Part shown: positions 1-8,621 of the stretch, piece by piece
Position numbering within the stretch: the first letter of the stretch is position 1
Layout of the letters: each line of letters starts with the position of its first letter
Source of the DNA: Pelagibius sp.
GTDB lineage: Bacteria > Pseudomonadota > Alphaproteobacteria > Kiloniellales > Kiloniellaceae
Assembly (NCBI RefSeq): GCF_028281305.1
Contig: NZ_JANQKD010000003.1
Coordinates: 88,393 to 152,392 of the forward strand
Reading direction: 5' to 3'
Length of the DNA stretch: 64,000 nucleotides
Notes under the pieces: model-generated
The model's database searches: none
Told to the model about the DNA's origin: nothing
Seen by the model: only the letters and a program-made list of their open reading frames with translations
Position numbers and translations under genes: made by a program

Positions 1-556
1 ACACGGCAGCATTGGCCAGCAGGATCTCCTGGGGCAGCAGGAACAGCAGCAACAGACCACCCAGCGCCGGACCCGCGACCTTGGAGGTCTGGTTGATGGC
101 ATGGCTTATGCCGTTCGCCGCCATCAGGTCCGGCGCCGGCACCAGCGCCTGGATCGCCGCCTGTTTGGCCGGCGTGTAGAAAGCATCGGCACAGCCGCGA
201 GCAAAGACGATCAGCAAAAGCACTGTGGCATCGGGTGCGAAGGCCGCGGCGAAGGTCGCCGCCGCGCGGCCGAGGTTGCTGAGCACCAGAACCCGCTGCA
301 GGTCGGCCCGGTCGGTGAGTGCCCCGGCGAGCGGGCCGATCAGCACGTAGGGCAGCCCCATCGCCGCCGCCAGCAGGGCAAAAGCCGTGGGCCCCTGCTG
401 CCAGGTGAAGGCCAGCAGAGCGCCGACAGCAACGAAATCAAGCCAGTCGGCGAAATCGGCCGGCACCTGCGCGCCCAACAGGCGCGGCAGGCCCGGGTGG
501 GCGGCAGCCGCCGAAAGGCTCCCGGCTCTAGCCGTACGGTTTCCCCGGGGCTTCAC
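1..556 (-). CDS. MFS transporter, N-terminal part (runs off the left edge)
   Basis: Reverse-strand reading gives a continuous hydrophobic protein of about 185 residues that leaves the window at base 1. A segment reading GPLAGALTDRADLQRV matches MFS motif A between TM2 and TM3. A later stretch, 'ARGCADAFYTPAKQAAIQAL', resembles the TM4-5 region of DHA3/enterobactin-exporter-like carriers. I chose a GTG at 556, four bases after the stop of the gamma-glutamyltransferase gene, so the two are probably co-transcribed. No substrate can be assigned. The start is uncertain because the first 30 residues are Ala/Gly/Pro-rich. Confidence 0.75.
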   Translation of the reverse strand, partial: MKPRGNRTARAGSLSAAAAHPGLPRLLGAQVPADFADWLDFVAVGALLAFTWQQGPTAFALLAAAMGLPYVLIGPLAGALTDRADLQRVLVLSNLGRAAATFAAAFAPDATVLLLIVFARGCADAFYTPAKQAAIQALVPAPDLMAANGISHAINQTSKVAGPALGGLLLLFLLPQEILLANAAV

Positions 557-560
557 ACCT

Positions 561-2165
561 CTAGGCCCGCGGAGCCGTCGTCCCCGCCCCCTCCGGCGCC
601 AGATCGAATGGGGCCGGTACCGCGGCACCGGCGGCCGGGGCCGAAGGATCGGCCGCACCCCAACAGGCGCCGGTCGCGGGGTCGCGGAGGACGCCGGAGG
701 GACAGGAGTAGAGTTTCGGGAAAACCATCAGTTGCGCCACTTCGATCTCAAAGACCTTTGCCAACTCCGCCAGCCCGGCCGCGCCCATGGCGGGATTGGC
801 GCGCACCGAGCCGCGGGCCGAGGCGTCGATGCGCGGGCTGTGGAAGGCGTCTTCCAGGCTCATCCCGTAATCCAGGAGCAGGGCGGTGATCTGCGCGGTG
901 CAGGGCACGATGTGGTTGGCCCCGGAGGCCCCGACGGCAAAGAGCGCCTCGCCGTCGCGGGTGGCGATGGTCGGGCACATGTTGGAAGAGTTGATCCGCT
1001 TGCCGCCGGCCATGGAGACCGGGTTGCCAGGGCGCGGGTCGAAGTAGGAGACCGAGTTGTTCATCAGGATGCCGGTCTGGGGCAACACGACGCCGCTGCC
1101 GAAACGGTTCAGCAAGGTATAGGTCAGGGCCACCATGTTGCCCTGCGCATCGACGGCGGACATGTGGGAGGTGCAGCCGCCCTCTTCCGCCCCCGCGGCG
1201 GCGAGGCCGACCTTGCGCTTGTGGGTGGCGAAAGACTGATCGAGACCGCGGGCGTAGGCGATCCAGGTGTCAGGCCCCACCGCTTTGCCCGGCGTGAACT
1301 CCGCGCCCAGATAGGCCAGCATGTCGAGCAGCCGGGCCCCGCCGGAGGTCTCCCCCGCGGTATGCACCGCGGCACCCCTATGGATGCCGCTGAGCGGCGC
1401 GTGCTGCTCGACCGTGTAGCCCGCCAGATCATCAGCCGTGATGCGCGAGCCCCCGGCCTGGAGGTCGGCGGCGATCTTCTTGGCGAGCGAACCCTGGTAG
1501 AAGCTCTGCGGCCCCTCCTCCGCCAGGGTCCGAAGCGTGGCCGTCAGCGCCGGTAGGGGCCGGTAGGTTTCCGGCAGCAGTGGAACGCCGTCCGGCAGGT
1601 AGATCTCGGAAGCCGCAGGGTCCCAGCGGATCAGGTCCATCGCCAGGGCAATCTGCAGGGTGGTGTGCCAGTCCACCGGCAGGCCCCGCTCCGCCAGGGC
1701 GATGCTCGGCGCCAGCACCTCGGCCCAGGACAGCCGGCCGTGGGCGGCGAGCGCTGTCGACAGGCCCGCAACGGCACCCGGCAGCGTGATCGCCCCGTAG
1801 CCGCGCACGTTCGCCTGGTCCCGGACTCCCGGATAGCCCATGAGGGAAGCTGGCTCATCCGGGTCCAGCGGGTAGTCCGCCGGGTCGATGGCCTGGGCTA
1901 GTGTCCCCTGGAAATTGAAAACCCGGGCCGCCTTGTCCTCGGCCAGCCAGACAACCAGGAAGCCGCTTCCGCCGAGCCCGCACATCCAGGGCTCGACCAC
2001 ATTGAGCGCCATGGCGCAGGCGACCGCGGCATCCACCGCGTTGCCGCCCTGCGCCAGCATGGCGGCACCGGCGCGCGCGGCCTGCCAGTGCTGAGCCGCC
2101 ACCGCGCCCTCCGGCGAGGAGACCGCGGGCTTGCGGACCTGCCACTGTTCGACGTTTTCGTTCAC
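561..2165 (-). CDS. ggt: gamma-glutamyltransferase family protein (Ntn hydrolase)
   Basis: A 534-residue protein of the gamma-glutamyltranspeptidase family. These are made as one chain that cuts itself before a catalytic threonine and transfer or hydrolyse gamma-glutamyl groups. The N-terminal GG-NAVDAAVA motif (about 40-48) is typical. The cleavage/catalytic site appears as C-T-S-H-M-S-A-V-D, with the likely nucleophile at Thr332. A downstream RINSSNMCPT segment fits the substrate loop. There is no signal peptide, so it should act in the cytosol, unlike the periplasmic E. coli Ggt. The start is GTG. The MFS gene follows at once, and the gene is divergent from the RraA-like gene. Family members also include cephalosporin acylases and oxamate-type hydrolases, so the substrate is open. 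Confidence 0.88.
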   Translation of the reverse strand: MNENVEQWQVRKPAVSSPEGAVAAQHWQAARAGAAMLAQGGNAVDAAVACAMALNVVEPWMCGLGGSGFLVVWLAEDKAARVFNFQGTLAQAIDPADYPLDPDEPASLMGYPGVRDQANVRGYGAITLPGAVAGLSTALAAHGRLSWAEVLAPSIALAERGLPVDWHTTLQIALAMDLIRWDPAASEIYLPDGVPLLPETYRPLPALTATLRTLAEEGPQSFYQGSLAKKIAADLQAGGSRITADDLAGYTVEQHAPLSGIHRGAAVHTAGETSGGARLLDMLAYLGAEFTPGKAVGPDTWIAYARGLDQSFATHKRKVGLAAAGAEEGGCTSHMSAVDAQGNMVALTYTLLNRFGSGVVLPQTGILMNNSVSYFDPRPGNPVSMAGGKRINSSNMCPTIATRDGEALFAVGASGANHIVPCTAQITALLLDYGMSLEDAFHSPRIDASARGSVRANPAMGAAGLAELAKVFEIEVAQLMVFPKLYSCPSGVLRDPATGACWGAADPSAPAAGAAVPAPFDLAPEGAGTTAPRA

Positions 2166-2182
2166 GCGGGCTAAGCTCCCTA

Positions 2183-2227
2183 TCTTGTCGTTGCGGGTCT
2201 TGTTGCTGCGGGTCTTGTCGTTGCGGG
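2183..2227. repeat. 15-bp tandem repeat, 3 units, between divergent genes
   Basis: Three head-to-tail units at 2183-2197, 2198-2212 and 2213-2227. The unit is TCTTGTCGTTGCGGG; the middle copy differs at two positions. It sits in the 88-bp gap between the divergent ggt and rraA-like starts, so copy number could alter promoter spacing. This is directly visible in the sequence; its function is unknown. Confidence 0.9.
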
Positions 2228-2253
2228 CTCGGCAATGCCGGGGGAGAGAGTCG

Positions 2254-2937
2254 ATGAGCTATGATATCAGAGAGATGCCACCGCAGGTGAACGCGGGATT
2301 GCTGGCCAAGGCTGCGCGGGCGGAAACCGCCACCATCGGCCATCGCCGCCATATGGGTTTCGCCGACCGGGCCATCCAGGGCGTGCTCTCCGAAAGCGCC
2401 TTTCCGGCCCAGCGCGTCGCCGGCACCGCGGTGACTCTCGCCCTCCCCGGTCAGGACTCAACACTGCTCCACCACGTGATCCAGTTTCTGAGAGCGGGAG
2501 ACGTTCTGGTCGTCGACCGTCTGGGCGATCACAAGCACGCTTGCCTGGGCGGCGGCGTGGCCGCGGCCATCAAGGCCACAGGCTGCGCGGGTGTCGTCAT
2601 CGACGGGCCCTGCACGGACCTGCCGGAGATCGAAGACCTGGGCCTGCCGGTCTGGTCCCGCGGGGCCGCGCCGATCACCACCCGGCTTTACGACATCGGC
2701 GGCAGCTTCAACGTCGCGGTCTGCTGCGGCGGTGCCGTGGCGAACCCAGGCGACCTCGTCATCGCCGACTTTTCCGGTGTGCTGATCCTGCCGCCCGCAG
2801 AGGCGGAAGCCGACATCGACTGGGCGCTCGGCAAGCAGGAAGGGGAATTGGAGGGGCACAAGCGCCTGCTGGCCGGCGAGAAGCTCGGCGAGCGGACCGG
2901 CGCCAGCGCCATGGTGCAGGCAAAGCGCGGGCTTTAG
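2254..2937 (+). CDS. RraA-like protein (dimethylmenaquinone methyltransferase/HMG aldolase family)
   Basis: 227 residues with the RraA fold signature: 'FPAQRVAGTAVTL', then 'LVVDRLGDHKHACLGGGVAA', then 'GCAGVVIDGPCTDLPEI'. Family members are either inhibitors of RNase E (RraA) or class II pyruvate aldolases acting on 4-hydroxy-4-methyl-2-oxoglutarate or 4-carboxy-4-hydroxy-2-oxoadipate. The aldolase Gly-X-X-X-Asp arrangement is present only loosely (GDH-HACLGGG, then D-G-P), so the metabolic role is an inference from the catabolic neighbours. The ATG at 2254 follows a strong GGGGGAGAGAG ribosome site; the frame is open further upstream only through the repeat. Its stop overlaps the stop of the convergent transporter by 4 bases. 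Confidence 0.82.
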   Translation: MSYDIREMPPQVNAGLLAKAARAETATIGHRRHMGFADRAIQGVLSESAFPAQRVAGTAVTLALPGQDSTLLHHVIQFLRAGDVLVVDRLGDHKHACLGGGVAAAIKATGCAGVVIDGPCTDLPEIEDLGLPVWSRGAAPITTRLYDIGGSFNVAVCCGGAVANPGDLVIADFSGVLILPPAEAEADIDWALGKQEGELEGHKRLLAGEKLGERTGASAMVQAKRGL

Positions 2938-3920
2938 GGCCGCGCCCTCCGCTGTTCGCAGCCCTGCCTTTCAAGTGCCTTGTCCAACCGGGGCCTCGGC
3001 TTTGGCAGGACCAGGAGCCCGGCGGTGAAGATCACAGCCATGCCCGCCAGCGTTTCCGCATCCGGAAGTTCTGAGAACAGCAGTGCACTCCAGAGGATGG
3101 CGAAGACCAGGTAGGAGTAGTCGAAGGTCGCAACGATGACCGGCGGTCCGGACTGATAGGCCTTGGCCGCTGCAGCCGCCGCCCCGACGATCAGGGCGGC
3201 CAGGACGGCCATGAGCGCCCAGTCCTGCCCGCTCAGCGAGACCCAGGGTCCGAGCACGAAAGGGTTCGCCGCCGCGGCCTGTGGGGTTAGATCCAGAAGC
3301 GCGACGGCCCCGCTTGCGACCATTCCTGAAAAGAACAGCATCGCGTTCAGGCAAAGCGCCAGGACAAAGGGGTCTTCATCCCGGCACCTGCCGCGGGTGA
3401 TGATCATCGCCAGCGCATAGCAGACTGCCGAGAGTAGCGGCAGCAGGGTGGCATAGGAGAACGCATCGCTGCCGGGCTTGACGATGATCAGAACGCCGAC
3501 GAAGCCAAAGGCAATGGCAAAGCCGCGTCTGGGCCCGACCGGCTCCCCGATCAGCAAGGCCGAGAAGAACGCAATGAACAGCGGCGCCGTGTACATCGCC
3601 GCTGCGGCGACCGGCAGACTGAGAAGCGGCAGGGAAACGTAGAGTGTCACCCACATGGTCATCTGCAGCAGGCAACGCAGGAAGACCCAGCCGCCGTTTC
3701 CCGGACCGATCGCAACAGGCTGGCGAAGCCCTCGCAACACGAGCAGGCAGAGGGGGATCGCCAGAAGGGAGCGGACGACGAAGATCTGCCAGAGCGTCAG
3801 GTCGCCGCTGATCCATTTCACAACGGCGTCGCCGAAGGAGATCATCAGCACTGAGGCAACGATCATGGTCACGCCGACGAGGGTCGCATCGGGGCGGCTG
3901 GCAGGGCTGGGCGCCATCAT
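2934..3920 (-). CDS. EamA/DMT-family transporter
   Basis: 328 residues with about ten predicted membrane segments arranged as two EamA repeats (roughly 15-145 and 165-305), as in the RhaT/YdcZ-type drug/metabolite transporters. Polar residues such as K45 in the first helix pair (GDAVVKWIS) are typical of the family. It is divergent from the GcvA-like regulator (101-bp gap), a common arrangement in which the LysR protein controls the transporter. The substrate is unknown. Family members export amino acids or other metabolites, or act as S-adenosylmethionine carriers (the SAM group has a similar GDAxxKxL start). Confidence 0.88.
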   Translation of the reverse strand: MMAPSPASRPDATLVGVTMIVASVLMISFGDAVVKWISGDLTLWQIFVVRSLLAIPLCLLVLRGLRQPVAIGPGNGGWVFLRCLLQMTMWVTLYVSLPLLSLPVAAAAMYTAPLFIAFFSALLIGEPVGPRRGFAIAFGFVGVLIIVKPGSDAFSYATLLPLLSAVCYALAMIITRGRCRDEDPFVLALCLNAMLFFSGMVASGAVALLDLTPQAAAANPFVLGPWVSLSGQDWALMAVLAALIVGAAAAAAKAYQSGPPVIVATFDYSYLVFAILWSALLFSELPDAETLAGMAVIFTAGLLVLPKPRPRLDKALERQGCEQRRARP

Positions 3921-4021
3921 TCTGCTCCGGACTCAGTAGAATTATCAGTTCTGGTAAAGAATGGGTTCTGCTATCCTCCTCTTTCAAATGAGTTCTCGGC
4001 ATTTTCACATTACACAGGATT

Positions 4022-4924
4022 ATGAATAAGCTTGGAAAGGCGCTTCCCCCGCTCGCCAGTCTTCTGCCCTTTGAGGCGGCTGCCAGGCTGGAGAGCTTCA
4101 CCCGTGCCGCCGAGGAACTGCATCTGACCCAGGCCGCCGTCAGCCGGCAGATCCGCGCCTTGGAGGAGAATCTCGGAGTCCGGCTTTTCGAGCGCCGGCA
4201 CCGTGCGGTTTTCCTCACCCCGGCGGGCCAGGATCTCAGCCGCATCGTCTCGGAGAGCCTGGAGAGCCTGGCCGCCGGTGCCGGCGAGCTGCGCGGCAAG
4301 CGGCGCGATGGCGAGGTCGTTCTCTTCGCCGAGCTCTGCTACGCCTTCTACTGGCTGATGCCGCACATCTCCGCCTTCCACCAGCAGCACCCGCGGATCG
4401 ATGTCCGTATCACCGCCTCGACGCGGCCGGTTGCATTGGCGGAGGACGACTTCGACGTGGCCATTCAGACCGCCGAGCGGGCTTGCGGCCCGCACCGGCT
4501 GGTCTTCACGGCGGTCGACGAGGTCTTTCCGGTCTGCAGCCCGGGTTATCTGGAAGGCAAGACGGCACCGCTACCCCTGTCGGACCTGTCGGCACAGCGC
4601 TTGCTCCACCACTCTGTCGATCCGCAGGACTGGATGGAGTGGGATGACTGGCTGCAAGAGGTTGGCGCCAACCACCGCGTCGGTCATGAGGGCAGCGTTT
4701 TCGACAGCTATCCGGTGATGATTCAGGCCGCGGTGGAAGGGCATGGAATCGGGCTTGGCTGGCAGCGCGCCGTGGGTAAGCTGTTGCAGTCCGGCCAGTT
4801 GGTCAGACCCTTCGACCAGTCTGTGGTGCGGGCCGAGGAAATCGCGGTCTACCGCCACCACAAACGCCCACTAAGGCCTGAAATGAAGGCGTTGCTGTCC
4901 TGGCTGGAGGCCGAACTCGCGTAG
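4022..4924 (+). CDS. LysR-type regulator, GcvA-like
   Basis: 300 residues. The N-terminal winged helix-turn-helix begins with 'LPPLASLLPFEAAARLESFT' and contains the recognition helix LTQAAVSRQIRALEENLG (about 39-56), typical of the GcvA subgroup. A periplasmic-binding-like effector domain fills about 95-298. It is transcribed away from the DMT transporter gene. The shared 101-bp gap has AGTAGAA and TTCTGCT half-sites that could form a LysR box. The likely target is the transporter and/or the downstream epimerase; the effector is unknown. Confidence 0.92.
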   Translation: MNKLGKALPPLASLLPFEAAARLESFTRAAEELHLTQAAVSRQIRALEENLGVRLFERRHRAVFLTPAGQDLSRIVSESLESLAAGAGELRGKRRDGEVVLFAELCYAFYWLMPHISAFHQQHPRIDVRITASTRPVALAEDDFDVAIQTAERACGPHRLVFTAVDEVFPVCSPGYLEGKTAPLPLSDLSAQRLLHHSVDPQDWMEWDDWLQEVGANHRVGHEGSVFDSYPVMIQAAVEGHGIGLGWQRAVGKLLQSGQLVRPFDQSVVRAEEIAVYRHHKRPLRPEMKALLSWLEAELA

Positions 4925-4972
4925 ATGACGGATTGGGGTCATGGATTGGGATTTCAAGATGCCTGAAAGTCG

Positions 4973-5977
4973 ATGAAGGCCCTCATCACCGGCAGCAGCG
5001 GCCATCTGGGCGAAGCCCTTGTCCGCACGCTCAAGGACATAGGGCACGACGTTCTGGGTCTCGACATCCTGCCATCGCGCTTTACGGACCGGGTGGCCTC
5101 CGTCACCGACCGGGAGGCCGTCCGCCAAAGCATGGCTGGCGTGGAGGTCCTCTTTCATGCCGCCACGCTGCACAAGCCGCACATCGTCACCCACAGCCGG
5201 CAGGACTTCGTCGACACCAATGTCACGGGCACCCTGACCCTGTTGGAGGAGGCAGTGACCGCTGGCGTAAAGGCCTTCATCTTCACCAGCACGACCAGCG
5301 TCTTTGGCGACGCGCTGGTGCCGGCACCCGGAGAGCCGGCGGCCTGGATCACCGAAGACGTCGCTCCCAGGCCAAAGAACATCTACGGCGTCACCAAGGC
5401 CGCGGCGGAGGATCTCTGCCAGCTCTTCCACCGCAACCAAGGCCTGGCCTGCCTGGTGCTGAGGACGTCGCGCTTCTTTCCGGAAGAAGACGACAACGCG
5501 TCGGTCCGCACCGCCTATGCGGACGAAAACGTCAAGACCAACGAGCTGCTCTACCGCCGCGCGGACCTCGCGGACATGGTCGGCGCGCACCTGCTGGCGG
5601 CCGAACGTGCGCCGGAGATCGGCTTCGCTCGCTACATCGTCTCGGCAACGACGCCTTTCACGCAGCGCGACCTTGGGCCCTTGCGCAGCGACGCCGCCGC
5701 CGTGGTTCGCCGCTACTTCCCCGAGGCCGAGACGGTCTACCGGCAGCTTGGCTGGCGGCTCCCGGAAACGGTCGACCGGGTCTACGTGAATGCGCGCGCA
5801 CGCCAGGACCTTGGATGGCAACCGCAGTACGACTTCGCCCGGGCTGTCGCGGCGCTTCGCTCCGGGCAGGACCCGCGCAGCCCCCTCGCCCGGCTGGTCG
5901 GGTCCAAGGGATATCATGCCGAGACTTTCGAGCAGGGACCCTACCCGGTGGAGGAGAATCAGCGACGGCAGGGTTGA
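4973..5977 (+). CDS. NAD(P)-dependent epimerase/dehydratase (extended SDR)
   Basis: 334 residues with a Rossmann start TGSSGHLG (6-13) and the catalytic Y138-G-V-T-K142 pair. An S-T-T-S-V run just before it (106-110) supplies the third catalytic residue. This is the extended SDR fold used by sugar-nucleotide epimerases and many oxidoreductases. The C-terminal part (LGW-Q-YDFARAV) is also family-like. It begins 48 bp after the LysR gene. It lies far from the polysaccharide locus and next to acid-uptake genes, so a role in sugar-acid or small-molecule catabolism is as likely as nucleotide-sugar work. Confidence 0.88.
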   Translation: MKALITGSSGHLGEALVRTLKDIGHDVLGLDILPSRFTDRVASVTDREAVRQSMAGVEVLFHAATLHKPHIVTHSRQDFVDTNVTGTLTLLEEAVTAGVKAFIFTSTTSVFGDALVPAPGEPAAWITEDVAPRPKNIYGVTKAAAEDLCQLFHRNQGLACLVLRTSRFFPEEDDNASVRTAYADENVKTNELLYRRADLADMVGAHLLAAERAPEIGFARYIVSATTPFTQRDLGPLRSDAAAVVRRYFPEAETVYRQLGWRLPETVDRVYVNARARQDLGWQPQYDFARAVAALRSGQDPRSPLARLVGSKGYHAETFEQGPYPVEENQRRQG

Positions 5978-6002
5978 ACCGAAAAGCATCCTGGGATATT
6001 CG
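5974..6002 (+). promoter_or_regulatory. possible sigma-70 promoter for the TRAP operon
   Basis: TTGAAC at 5974-5979 and TATTCG at 5997-6002 are 17 bp apart, matching the -35/-10 consensus at four and about three to four positions. The -35 overlaps the stop codon of the epimerase gene. The predicted transcript start would lie inside the palindrome at 6002-6016. This is a weak match and is inferred from sequence only. Confidence 0.3.
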
Positions 6003-6016
6003 TTTATGTCATAAAC
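6002..6016. promoter_or_regulatory. perfect 7-1-7 palindrome, candidate operator
   Basis: GTTTATG T CATAAAC is a perfect inverted repeat in the 109-bp leader of the dctP operon, 70 bp before the dctP start, in an AT-rich patch of otherwise GC-rich DNA. The half-site size suits a MarR- or GntR-family dimer. The last gene of the operon is a MarR protein, which makes autoregulation a reasonable guess. Confidence 0.6.
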
Positions 6017-6086
6017 AATCTTGGCCGCCGTGGCGGACCGGACATCAAGCGACCGAACCAGCGGTCGCCCAGACTGGGAGGAACCG

Positions 6087-7136
6087 ATGAAGCGATTGAC
6101 CACCCTTGCCTTCGCGGCCTTTGCCCTGACCGCTCTGTTCAGCGCGGTCGTGCCTGGCCTGGCCACGGCGCAGGAGGTGACCTTGAGGGTTCACCACTTC
6201 CTGCCGGCGCCGGCACCCGTGCCGAAGAATTTCATTACCCCCTGGGCCGAGAAGGTCGAGGTGGAGTCCGGCGGCCGCATCAAGGTGGAGGTCTATCCCG
6301 CCATGCAGTTGGGCGGCAAACCGCCGGCGCTTTTCGATCAGGCCAAGGACGGCGTGGTCGACATCGTGTGGACGCTGCCCGGCTACACCTCCGGGCGTTT
6401 CCCGGGCACCGAGGCCTTCGAGCTGCCGTTCATGCCGGCATCCGCCGAGAACACCAGCAAGGCGGCCTGGGATTTCTTCGAGAAATACCTGAAGCCGGAG
6501 TTCTCAACCGTGCAGGTCCTCGCGGTCCACGTCCACAGCCCCGGCCTGCTACACGTGAAGGGCGACGGTGTCTCCAGGCTGGAAGACATGGACGGCCTGA
6601 AGCTGCGCGGCCCGACCCGCCAGGTGAATGCCCTGCTCTCCGCCCTCGGCGCTACGCCGGTGGGCATGCCGGTGCCGGCGATGCCGGAGGCGCTTTCCAA
6701 GGGCGTCATCGACGGAACCGTCATTCCCTGGGAGGTCACCACGCCGCTGAAGGTGGCGGAGTTGGTCAACAGCCACACGGACTTCGACTCCGCGCGCGGC
6801 TTCTACACCGCTTTCTTCGTCTTCGTTATGAACAAGGCCCGCTACGAGGGACTGCCGGACGATCTGCGCGCGATCATCGATGCCAACTCGGGCCGCGAAA
6901 CCTCGGCCTGGGTCGGCCGGGTCATGGACGAAGGCGATGCGCCCGGCATCAAGGCTGCCGAGGCGGCGGGCAACGCCATCCGCAGACTCGCACCGGAAGA
7001 GGTCGCACGTTGGAAGGCCGTCGCCGCGCCTCTCGCCGAGGCCTGGATCGCGGAGATGAACGGCAAAGGCTACGACGGCGCGGCCATGGTGGCCGATGCC
7101 AAGGCCTTGATCGCCAAGTACGCCGGCGAAGAGTGA
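6087..7136 (+). CDS. dctP: TRAP transporter solute-binding protein
   Basis: 349 residues. A signal peptide (about 1-27, ending in A-T-A-Q) is followed by a DctP-family periplasmic binding domain that begins LRVHHFLPAPAPVPK and contains the G-L-K-L-R-G-P motif. The binding Arg expected of DctP proteins is in that motif and fixes a substrate carboxylate. The ATG at 6087 has GGGAGGA six bases upstream; the frame is open further back but without a signal-like start. It delivers substrate to the DctQ/DctM pair encoded at 8622-10489. The operon also holds a flavin monooxygenase and a MarR regulator, suggesting an aromatic or other carboxylate. Confidence 0.93.
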   Translation: MKRLTTLAFAAFALTALFSAVVPGLATAQEVTLRVHHFLPAPAPVPKNFITPWAEKVEVESGGRIKVEVYPAMQLGGKPPALFDQAKDGVVDIVWTLPGYTSGRFPGTEAFELPFMPASAENTSKAAWDFFEKYLKPEFSTVQVLAVHVHSPGLLHVKGDGVSRLEDMDGLKLRGPTRQVNALLSALGATPVGMPVPAMPEALSKGVIDGTVIPWEVTTPLKVAELVNSHTDFDSARGFYTAFFVFVMNKARYEGLPDDLRAIIDANSGRETSAWVGRVMDEGDAPGIKAAEAAGNAIRRLAPEEVARWKAVAAPLAEAWIAEMNGKGYDGAAMVADAKALIAKYAGEE

Positions 7137-7167
7137 GGCCGAGGCGCATCGTCACAGCTCCGTGGCG

Positions 7168-7274
7168 CATCCTTCGAGGCTTCGCTGCGCTCCGCACCTC
7201 AGGATGAGGTTGGTCTTGGATCTCAAGACACGACCTCATGCTGAGGAGGGCCGAAAGGCCCGTCTCGAAGCATG
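7168..7274. repeat. alphaproteobacterial intergenic palindromic repeat (REP-like)
   Basis: Two adjacent imperfect hairpins. The first, 7168-7206, runs from CATCCTTCGAGGC to GCACCTCAGGATG. The second, 7234-7274, runs from CCTCATGCTGAGGAGG to CCCGTCTCGAAGCATG. This pair is a dispersed element I recognise from many alphaproteobacterial genomes. Here it lies in the 231-bp gap inside an operon, between dctP and the flavin monooxygenase gene. There it could protect the dctP transcript end or reduce downstream expression. Confidence 0.8.
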
Positions 7275-7367
7275 CTGCACCAGTCTCCGCCGCTGCGTTT
7301 TGGAATAGAGCCCTGAAGCTCGTGGTGCGGCAACAGGCTGCCAGCACTCACGTGAGGAGACTTTGTC

Positions 7368-8618
7368 ATGACCGTTCTTGTTTCCGGGGCCGGCATCGGC
7401 GGCCTCACCCTGGCGCTCAGCCTCGATCAGGCCGGCATCCCCGTAAAGGTCTTCGAAGCGGTCCGGGAACTGAAGCCGCTGGGCGTCGGTATCAACCTGC
7501 AACCCCATGCAGTGCGCGAGTTGACCGAGCTCGGCCTGCTGGAGGATCTCGACCGGATCGCGCTGCGGACCCGCGAGGTGGCCTACTTCTCCACCGGCGG
7601 CAAGCTGATCTGGAAGGAGCCGCGGGGCCAGAGCGCCGGCTACGACTGGCCGCAGTTCTCCATTCATCGCGGCAAGCTGCAGATGATGCTGCTGGAGACG
7701 GCGCAGGCACGGCTGGGGCCGGAAGCGATCCGCAGCGGAACGGCCGTCGAGGCCTGGCGCGAAACAGCAGAGGGCGTGGAGGTCGATCTTTCCGAGCGGG
7801 AGACCGGCAGGTCTCTGGGGACCGAACGCGGCAGCCTTTTCGTCGCGGCCGACGGCATCCACTCGACCGCCCGGGCAGAGCTCTATCCCGACGAGGGCCT
7901 GCCGGTCTGGGGCGGGATCATGATGTGGCGCGGCGTCACCCGCGGCCCGCGCTTCCTGGGCGGGGCCGCCATGGCCATGGCCGGCTGCAAGGCGCGCAAG
8001 TTCGTCTGCTACCCGCTCTCCGAGGACGCGGACGGCGCCGTCATCAACTGGATCGCCGATCTGGCGATGCCGCCGGACACCCTCTGGAAGCGGGAGGACT
8101 GGAACCGCAAGAGCGCGCTCGATGACTTCCTGCCGCGCTTTGCCGACTGGCACTTCGACTGGCTGGACGTCCCGACGATCATCCGCCAGGCCGAAAGCGT
8201 CTACGAATACCCCATGGTCGACCGCGACCCCCTGCCCCGCTGGACCCATGGCCGCATGACCCTGCTGGGCGACGCGGCCCATGCGATGTATCCGATCGGC
8301 TCCAACGGGGCGACCCAGGCCATCATCGATGCCCGGGTGCTGACCCGCGAACTGCTTCAAAGGGGGCTTTCGGCGGAGGCGCTCTCCGCCTACGATGACG
8401 AGCGCCGCCCGGCCACGGCGAAGATCGTCACGGCCAACCGCGGCGACGGGCCGGACAGGGTCCTCGACATCGTCGAGGAACGGGCACCAGGGGGATTCGA
8501 GAAGATTGAGGACGTGCTCAGCTATGAAGAGCTGGATCGCACCGCGAAAGCCTACAAGCACATCGCCGGCTTCGATGTGGAAACGCTGAACGCCCGCCCA
8601 TCGATCGTCGCCGTCTGA
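7368..8618 (+). CDS. FAD-dependent monooxygenase (PhzS/salicylate-hydroxylase-like)
   Basis: 416 residues of the PHBH-type class A flavoprotein monooxygenases, which use NAD(P)H and O2 to hydroxylate aromatic or related rings. The dinucleotide motif is G7-A-G-I-G-G12. The ADGIHSTAR motif lies at about residue 163 and the second FAD motif G-D302-A-A-H-A-M-Y-P near 301. The closest named relatives by motif are PhzS-type 5-methylphenazine-1-carboxylate monooxygenases and salicylate hydroxylases. It is encoded between dctP and dctQ of a TRAP operon, so the imported acid is probably its substrate. The exact reaction is unknown. Confidence 0.9.
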   Translation: MTVLVSGAGIGGLTLALSLDQAGIPVKVFEAVRELKPLGVGINLQPHAVRELTELGLLEDLDRIALRTREVAYFSTGGKLIWKEPRGQSAGYDWPQFSIHRGKLQMMLLETAQARLGPEAIRSGTAVEAWRETAEGVEVDLSERETGRSLGTERGSLFVAADGIHSTARAELYPDEGLPVWGGIMMWRGVTRGPRFLGGAAMAMAGCKARKFVCYPLSEDADGAVINWIADLAMPPDTLWKREDWNRKSALDDFLPRFADWHFDWLDVPTIIRQAESVYEYPMVDRDPLPRWTHGRMTLLGDAAHAMYPIGSNGATQAIIDARVLTRELLQRGLSAEALSAYDDERRPATAKIVTANRGDGPDRVLDIVEERAPGGFEKIEDVLSYEELDRTAKAYKHIAGFDVETLNARPSIVAV

Positions 8619-8621
8619 TCC

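Noticed and set aside
101-1556. Plus-strand frames over the MFS and ggt genes at the left edge
   Set aside because: Arg/Pro-rich with no family features, while the minus-strand reading gives recognisable MFS and Ggt sequences.
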